Position numbers and translations under genes: made by a program
Shown here: positions 57,430 through 64,000 of the stretch, piece after piece
Position numbering within the stretch: position 1 is the first letter of the stretch
Layout of the letters: every line of letters starts with the position of its first letter
Notes under the pieces: generated by a model
Told to the model about the DNA's origin: nothing
The model's database searches: none
The model's input: only the letters and a program-made list of their open reading frames with translations
NCBI GenBank assembly: GCA_963693085.1
Contig: OY856410.1
Span: forward strand, 565,660,406 to 565,724,405
Length of the DNA: 64,000 bases
Reading direction: 5' to 3'
Source of the DNA: Alisma plantago-aquatica
Lineage: Eukaryota; Streptophyta; Magnoliopsida; Alismatales; Alismataceae

Positions 57430-58832
57430 TTGTACTACAAAAGAAAATATATGCAATTTTAGTCCAAAACTCAAATTTGACTTATTTGATTGATTTGAAA
57501 GGTTGACGATATAATTAGGACTTTAATTAATTATCTCTCCCACTATTTTGTTCAAATAGATAGCCCTCACCATCAATTCGGAAGATTGCAGCGTACAATC
57601 TTCTAGTGGGTCAAGATCCTAAAATCCTCTAAGTCATGAACCAGCTAGGGCTATCACCCACAACTTAGATCTTCCAGGTAGGCAACTTTTGCCAATTGCA
57701 TCATATGCAACTCTTGAAAGATGTCATATGCAACTCCTTGCCATGATCACCTCCATGCCTCAAGGTGCTAGATCCTATCTAGGTCACCTTGCTAAGTCCG
57801 GACCAAAGCCAACATGATGAATAAGCACCCTGCTAGGGAAGACCCACATATCCATCATTCATGCTTCCACGAGCTAGACGGTGCACCATGCTAACGCGTG
57901 CCCACACTTGGCCGATCAAGTTTTTCACGTGTGTCACATTTGTAAGGCATCTAAAACTTTAATATTTAATGAGGGATTTAGTTTTTATAGGTACATATAC
58001 ATATCCAATCACCAAAATACATAGTACGTATCATGTACATGCTATATCCCACAGAAAACATGTGAAACGATAAAAGCGATGATTATGGCCATCCTAATGT
58101 GATTCCTCGAGCAAAGAGGAATCACGGACATCTAGGTCTACATCATATGCAACATGTACAAGATGAACTTTGTGTTATGCCATTCTGGGTTTGATCAACT
58201 CATCTCCATGATTGATCGGCTCGCCATCAGGCTGGTCGTTTGGGTGCCACCAGCCGATCGGTTGGCTCCTCCAACCGATCGGTTTGCCTGGTCACCATGC
58301 ATTTCCTCATGGCTTCCACCTGCTCATCTCGATCCTCGAACTGGTCATCCGGATCACCAACCGATCGGTTCACACCTTGAAACGGTCATCTCAGTCATCG
58401 TCAGATGTCCGCCGTTCTTTGACATAACAGGAAATAAAAGATCTATCCTATTTCACATTTGTATTGGGAAACCCCGAGTTACATTCATGGGAGAAAAGTT
58501 AGGAAAGAAATCTCAAGTTATCTCGAGTTACATCAGGAATAAGTAGGTAGGGAATCGGTACGCAGACCGAGATGCAAGAAACCACATTCAACCAAGCACA
58601 TACAAATAGGGTTTATTGGCCATAACCACGCTATACATCCACCACAAAACTCATTTAAGGGTGACACGTATCGAGTGCATTCATATTACATATCATATAT
58701 GTATATTGGGATTTGTGGATTTAGGATTGGACATGCACAAAGCCAATTTTATTCGCATCGTATGCAATAAATAAAGGCGACAAACCAAAATCAATCACAT
58801 CGATAATCCTAAAGTATAGAGCAGATGACGTG
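57430..58832 (-). other. Second copia 5' leader
   Basis: Untranslated leader of 1.4 kb. It shares blocks with the first element's leader (57540-58060 against about 38570-39070). A distinct segment at 58216-58390 carries five or more CCGATCGGTT-type motifs like those in the LTR. Confidence 0.75.
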
Positions 58833-58844
58833 GATCTGATACCA
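58833..58844 (-). promoter_or_regulatory. Primer binding site, initiator Met-tRNA
   Basis: TGGTATCAGATC on the minus strand, one base inside the LTR at 58846. It matches TGGTATCAGAGC at 11 of 12 positions; the change is G to T near the end. Confidence 0.88.
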
Positions 58845-58845
58845 C

Positions 58846-60985
58846 TGTTGGGTTTTAGGGGAATCAGAGAAGGCAGCGGAAACAAAAAAATTCTTCTCCC
58901 AAACCCAGAATAAAGGAATCGCGTCAACGTCTATATAATAGGAAGGATGGTTTGTAGAGGCGTACCTTGTCCTGAGGCTTGCTCGGCGACGTTACCTCGT
59001 GGCTTGCGCGGTCTTTACCTCTGATCTTGGACGGTGTCTATGCAGCTCCTGGTCGCACCGGGACTGGCACCTCCTGGTCTCACCGGGACTGTCGGGATTG
59101 ACAGTTGTCCTCCAAGCAGAAGAAGTCTCCCACCTCTGAAGTAGTCCACACAGACCACCTGGAACTCCGATCTCCTTGTCCTACAAGGAATCGGAAGGAG
59201 TCACACCCTCCTGTCGGCGTTCTAGTCACCAACACACTCTCCTACAACCAGTTGCTTTCTATAGTTGTCTTTCCCTTGCTATGCCTCCCTTATCGAGTAG
59301 CACTTACTCGGGCTCTCTCGGTTACCAAAACCGGAGAGAACAACAACTTTGCAGAGCAACTGGTGCACTGAGTTGTTGTACCTGAGAATCCCCCACTACC
59401 CCTATATATAGGAGGGTCATGGGACAAGGTTCTCTATCCCGGGAAATGCGGGATTAATGCAGGAGTAGAAGGATTCAAGATTTTCCATAAAATAATCAAC
59501 TTACGCCAGCTGAACTGATCGTTTCAACCCTGAAACGATCGTTTGGTGACCTCAACTGATCATTTCAAGCTAAACCGGTCATTTGGGACACCTGAGCCAA
59601 TCGGTTCACTTTTGAGCTGATTGGTTCGTGGTCCTGGTCCAACTCAAATTGACTTTCATATTTGTTTCCAACTAATCAAATATTAATCCTTGCCCAAATT
59701 GTATTTGCAAAATAGTCTTCTGATTCTCCAAATGACCTCAGTTGGACACATGAGCCGACTAGTTCAACAATTGAGCCAATCAGTTCATTGCACATGAGGA
59801 GCAGCATACTTGTGCAAATCAGTCAATCGCAGTTTTAATCAATCTGATAGTCTAATCAATCGGTCCAACACCTTGAATACTATGATATTGAGCTATCAAT
59901 TAATTGAGTGTTTAATTGAACTACTAAACTCCTTTAGTAATCAATGTAAACATCATTTGTGGATAAACTCCTCTTCCAGGTTAAATCCTATGTGTGACCA
60001 TGCAGGTCCATTTCACGTTGGCAGTGAAAGTCCATAACATTTATGACTTCACAAACAAAGAGCGATGCCTAGTCGCACATCAGTGCTACCCAAGTAAAAT
60101 AGAAAGTTGGAGAACAACTTTCAATCCTACAATCCGTGAATGGTATTACAGCAAATGTGTAATTCCTTTGTCACTAATATCCCGAATGAACTCAAGGCAT
60201 GGAATAGTCATCCTGTCAACGTTCATTCACTTTCTTGATCTCAGAGTAGATTGGAGGAGATATGTATGACATCAATATCACATACTGATTCACTCATGCA
60301 TGTGCATGCCTATCTCAATCCTACTCATCAAGTGGCCATGGATATCAAACTCCCTTAGGAGGGACAAATCCCATATCAATCACTCACCCCTCAAAAGCCC
60401 CATGTATCAAAGCCACCCAATCATCACCTTTATAACAACCCATGTTTCAGGACTGCATTTGATGATCTCAAAGTGTACCCAACGACATGTGTTGAGTGTA
60501 GTGATTTTAGGTCAAAGAATCACACTCACCACCATCACTGTGAGAACTGACTGTGACTACCATGTCATGGTTCCATGTGTCAAACTCACGGTGGGTCTGT
60601 CTGGTACACTTGTTCTCTAACAAGTACATATGTGTTTGGTTTGATATCTCCATATCATGACTAATGAGATTCTGTCATCAACCAACACCACAATCTAGTT
60701 TTGTGTGTCATTACTGTCTATCTACCTTCCTCAATGGCATCCGACTAGGGACATAATAAGAATGTACAAACTCTTAGCATTTGTATGATCTCATCATTCA
60801 GGTCCTCAACCTGAAAGCATACGTCATTGAGTATTGTCATTCTCTAGACATTCAATCTGTTCTATCATTATCTCATATGACTGAACCAGAAAGAACTGGA
60901 AGCTTGCCTTTGATCTTTATCAAATCAATCTTAATGGATCCCACCAATCATCACATGATTGGCTCTCAGGGCATACATACCAACA
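58846..60985 (-). repeat. Second copia 5' LTR (2140 bp)
   Basis: Pairs with 52013-54211. TATATATA at 59403-59410 (minus strand). Differs by scattered transitions and a ~44-bp loss in the CCGATCGG cluster near 59797. Confidence 0.93.
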
Positions 60986-61777
60986 GTAATCTCCATGGCC
61001 GAAGAGAAGGGAGAAGAAGAAGAAGAAGGTGCCAAAGAATGGGAGAGATACTTACCACAAGAGAATGAAAGGGGTAAGCTAGCAAGGTGTGTTGCCCAAG
61101 ACACCAGCTGTATCGGCCACCACTTGCTCCTTTCTTCTCCTAGCTCGGCCACCAAAGGAAGAGAAGCAATAAAAAGAACCAAAGAGACCTAGCAAGTAGG
61201 GGGGATCGTTTATATACTAAGGGGTGAAGGGGAAGAGCAAGGCAAGGTGGCACCCGCCCCTAACACACTTGTCCAAATAAGTGTGCCACATGTTAGCACC
61301 CCAAAAACACAGGCCCATGAGTTGCCACCCACTTAGCAAAGCAACAGCCACTTGTCCAAAGAAGGTGACACAAACAAGGCTAGGTGAAGGGTGTGTGTCA
61401 CCCAAGATGGAAACCCAACACACCATGGCTGATACACCTCCTTGCCTGATACAACCAGCACTCCCTTGGCCGATACACCAAGGTCCAACCCGATATCAAG
61501 CCTCAACAAGGCTCAACAAAGCCCAAAGCTACTCAAGCAAAAGAGCCCAACCCATCCTCTCAACCTTAGAGGATGCAAGGAAAGAGAAAGACATCTCTTA
61601 AGGTGACAAACTTGCACACCAACCCTAAAACTTAGGTAATTTGCAAGTTGCGCCTCCACTTCTTAACAAAGCACAAACAAACCCTAGTCACAACTTCAGG
61701 TGATTAGCAAGCATCTAAACACAGGGTTTAGGCAAAGCAAACTGGGTAAGCCCAAAATGAAGGTCAGGGTCCTTACA

Positions 61778-62383
61778 ACTAGGATGGGTGATAGAATCAT
61801 AGCTATCAATGTCGTTCTTGGGGGAAATATTTTTAACATTATTAGCACTTATGCCCCCGAAGTTGGCCTTAGTGAGGAAGCTAAGAAGGATTTTTGGGAT
61901 AACATGGATGAATTGATGCAAGAAATAGCGACAGAGGAGAAGATCATTATTGGGAGTGATTTAAATGTCCATGTGGGGAGTAGCAATGATGGATATGAGA
62001 GAGTTCATGGTGGTTTTGGATATGGCAGTAGAAATAGAGAAGGAGAGAGGATATTAGATTTTGCAGTTGCACATGGTATGATTTTGGGAAACACCCATTT
62101 CAAGAAAAGAGAATCTCATAAGATTACTTTCAAGAGTGGGCACAATTGTATCCAAATTCATTACCTCCTTATAATGTGGGAAGATCATAAAATGTGCAAG
62201 GACTGTAAAGTGATTCCTAGTGAAGAACTCACGACCCAACATAGGTTGGTGGTTTTGGATATTAACATGAAGATCAATAAAGGCAAGCATAACAAAAATC
62301 AAGATAGTAGGATCAAGTGGTGGAATCTTAAAAGAGAAAAGAATTTGACCTTTCATGATAAACTCATGAATGAGGGAACTTAG
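61778..62383 (+). pseudogene. RTE endonuclease, second part
   Basis: Continues the LINE frame after the solo LTR: TTRMGDRIIAINVVLGGN, then YAPEVGLSEEAKKDFW, IIGSDLNVHVGS (the G-D-L-N motif of the endonuclease), LDFAVAHGMILGNTHF. The H of the final S-D-H motif appears replaced (TTQHRLVVLDI keeps the following part). The ATG-to-stop frame starts inside the LTR at 61700, but only the part from 61778 belongs to the LINE. TAG at 62381-62383 sits where Trp would be usual. Confidence 0.88.
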
Positions 62384-62880
62384 AACTTGGAGTCTGATGT
62401 CAACACTATGTGGCATAACATGACCTCATGCATAACAAAAATTACCAGAGAGGTTTTGGGGGAGTCCAAAGATTGTGGGCCTCTACAAAAAGAGACCTGG
62501 TGGTGGAATGATGAAGTACAGAAGGAAATTAAAATGAAAAGGGAGATCTATAGGAGCTTGCCCAAATCTTGAGATGATGCAACGTTCCAGAGATACAAGC
62601 AAGCAAAGAAATAAGTGAAAAAGGATGTTCAGGAGGTAAGGTCTAGATACTTTGATGATATTTATAAGAAGTTTAACACTAGAGAAGTGGAAAAAGGTAT
62701 ATATAAAATGGCATGTACAAGAGAAAAGAAAGGAAGAGACTTGAGTCAAGTAAGATGCATCAAGAATGAAGATGGCAGAGTTCTGGTAAAGGACGATGAT
62801 ATTAAGAACCAATGGAGAAATTACTTCTATAAGATTTTCAATGAAGATACCATAAATAATGTTAGAACTCATGTGACATG
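62384..62880 (+). pseudogene. RTE linker region
   Basis: Same frame as the endonuclease, with in-frame stops near 62570 and 62612. Contains KETWWWNDEVQKEIKMKREI and RNYFYKIFNED, the conserved linker of plant RTE ORF2 (W-W-N-x-E-V ... W-x-x-Y-F-x-x-L-x-N). Confidence 0.8.
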
Positions 62881-64000
62881 AATACAAGAGATATTATTTA
62901 CACACGACGAGTTTCACATTTTAAGGTCAAGAATGCCTTGAAAAAATATGAAAATGAGAAAGGCATGCAGACCAGACGATATTCCGATTGATGTATGGAA
63001 GAGTATGGAAGATGAAGGAGTTATATGGTTAACAAAATTATTTAACAAGATCATGAAGACCAAGAAGATGTCAGATCAGAGGAGAAATAGTACTATTTCC
63101 CCCATCTGCAAGGAGAAAGGTGATGTTAAGATCTACACAAACTACAGAGGTATCAAGTTGATGAATCACACAGTGAACCTTTGGGAGAGGATTATTGAGC
63201 ATAGGCTAAGATCTATAACACAGATATCAAACAACCAATTTGATTTCATGCATGGTAGATCAACAACAGATGTTATTTTTCTGATAAGGAGGCTTATGGA
63301 GAAGTATAGGGAAATAATAAGAGATCTTAATATGGTTTTTATCGATTTGGAAAAAGCTTATGATTGAGTACACAGAGAAGTGTTGTGGATGATCTTGAGG
63401 AAAAAGGGTGTGCCAATCCAATACATTGACTTGATTAAAGACATCTATGATAGCTCTACTACAAGTGTGAAGACTCCTGGAGGAGAGACACCAACATTTC
63501 CTATCATAATTGGGGTACACCAAGGATCCACACCGAGCCCATATCTGTTCATTCTCGTTATGGATGAGTTGACAAAGAATGTTCAAGATGATGTTCATTG
63601 GTGTATGTTATTTTTTGATGATATTGTATTGATTGACGAAACTAAATTTGGACTGAATGATAAAGTTGAACTTTGAAGAAAGGCATTAGAATCAAATGGA
63701 TTGATGATTAGTAGGAGCAAAACTGAGTATATGCATTGCAATTTCAGCCAATCTCACAGTGTGAATGGCGGAGCCAAGTTGGACAGAGTAGATATACCAG
63801 AATGTGATAAATTTCATTACTTGGGTTCTATCATTCAAACAGATGGGGATGTCCAAAATGAAGTTTGTCACGGGATCACTACAGGATGGTTGAAATGGAG
63901 GAGTGCAACTGGAGTATTATGTGATCAGAAGATCCCTCTCAGATTAAAAGGCAAGTTTTATAGAACTGTTATATGACCAACCATGATCTATGGGAGTGAA
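62881..64000 (+). pseudogene. RTE reverse transcriptase, runs off the end
   Basis: Still the same frame: RKACRPDDIPIDVWK, FNKIMKTKKMSDQRRNSTIS, PICKEKGD, NYRGIKLMNHTVNLWERIIE, FMHGRSTTDVIFLIRRLMEK, FIDLEKAYD, GVHQGSTPSPYLFILVMDEL, MLFFDDIVLIDE (active-site DD), FHYLGSIIQTDG. Stops after EKAYD (63365-63367), after KVEL (near 63674) and after RTVI (near 63974) fit CGA-to-TGA or TGG-to-TGA. The domain is essentially complete apart from stops. Confidence 0.9.

Larger units (their letters stand above)
52013..60985 (-). mobile_element. Second Ty1-copia element, gag kept, pol eroded
   Basis: Long LTRs (2199 and 2140 bp) with TG...CA edges flank an internal region with polypurine tract (54212), eroded pol, gag and PBS on the minus strand. 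The flanking pentamers are ATAAT (52008-52012) and GTAAT (60986-60990), a TSD with one change. By eye the LTRs differ by about 8% in the first 185 bp, largely transitions at CG sites. It is related to the 32650-40858 element (gag, RT remnants, leader, LTR 5' part). Confidence 0.92.
48792..61777 (-). mobile_element. Solo gypsy-type LTR, split by a copia element
   Basis: On the minus strand it begins TGTAAGGACCCTGACC and ends GCAGGATGTCACA, with 5-bp TSD ACTAG (48787-48791 and 61778-61782). Net length without the copia insertion is about 4.0 kb. It is in the same family as the solo LTR at 5635-11517. It carries an ATATCG motif cluster (50870-51500) and TATATAA (minus strand) at 61210-61216. No PBS or polyprotein. 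Removing it and one TSD restores the LINE frame exactly, which confirms both edges. Confidence 0.92.
48127..64000 (+). mobile_element. RTE-type LINE, interrupted, runs off the window
   Basis: Starts with the leader CCCAAGCCCGGGTAAAGGAGG seen in plant RTE-like LINEs, then tandem leader repeats, an endonuclease, and an RT that continues to the last base. It is split at 48791/61778 by a solo LTR containing a copia element. Without those insertions about 2.9 kb of the LINE lies in the window. The 3' end is not in the window. Confidence 0.85.

Noticed and set aside
5630..60990. Shared target duplication GTAAT at the solo LTR (5630) and second copia (60986)
   Set aside because: A 5-bp match between unrelated elements is likely chance, and the copia duplication is imperfect on its other side.
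61281..61601. 106-codon open frame before the LINE
   Set aside because: Lies wholly inside the solo LTR and resembles no protein.

Overview
The window is nuclear DNA of a flowering plant, about 64 kb, AT-rich and almost entirely transposable elements. The evidence is a plant CACTA (En/Spm) transposase, Ty1-copia and chromovirus-type Ty3-gypsy polyproteins, plant L1-like and RTE-like LINE fragments, Helitron ends and hAT termini. The species cannot be named from the sequence. I see no intact host gene, rRNA or tRNA. The only plausible host-type gene is a broken kelch-repeat gene at 12.1-13.6 kb.

Layout: 0-5.6 kb is non-coding apart from a 928-bp hAT element (1101-2028, 8-bp TSD). 5635-11517 is a 5.9-kb solo gypsy-type LTR (TSD GTAAT) with a 25-bp minisatellite. 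12.1-13.6 kb is the kelch pseudogene, with a Tourist-like MITE just upstream. 14.8-21.8 kb is a head-to-head array of about 18 Helitron-end units (~145 bp each). A 5'-truncated L1-like LINE (perfect 14-bp TSD) sits in the array, and an hAT copy sits in the LINE. 22913-30086 is a complete CACTA element (TSD TTC) with a long transposase frame and three palindromes. 32650-40858 is a copia element (TSD CAAAG) whose 1334-codon gag-pol frame is broken only by stop codons. 42.6-45.5 kb is a decayed chromovirus pol followed by its 3' LTR.

From about 48.1 kb to the window end is an RTE-type LINE. It is split by a 4.0-kb solo gypsy LTR (48792-61777, TSD ACTAG), which is itself split by a second copia element (52013-60985). 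Removing the solo LTR and one TSD joins the LINE endonuclease in frame.

How the parts relate: insertions date each other. RTE probably entered the gypsy 3' LTR, the solo LTR entered RTE, and copia entered the solo LTR. Separately, the L1-like LINE entered the Helitron array and hAT entered the LINE. Frames of CACTA, copia and RTE are kept almost free of indels, while many internal stops fit C-to-T or G-to-A change, as expected for methylated, silenced DNA.

Most interesting signals: (1) a copia element whose LTR boundary moved 1.14 kb inward through a duplicated polypurine tract/LTR edge; (2) element-specific clouds of short CG-centred motifs (CCGATCGG, TCGAC, ATATCG, GATGGTT, CGGTCT/AGACCG) in five LTR-like regions, two of them directly upstream of a TATA box; (3) a ~505-bp near-perfect inverted repeat downstream of the CACTA transposase frame; (4) the inverted Helitron-end array. 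No wholly new gene system is evident.
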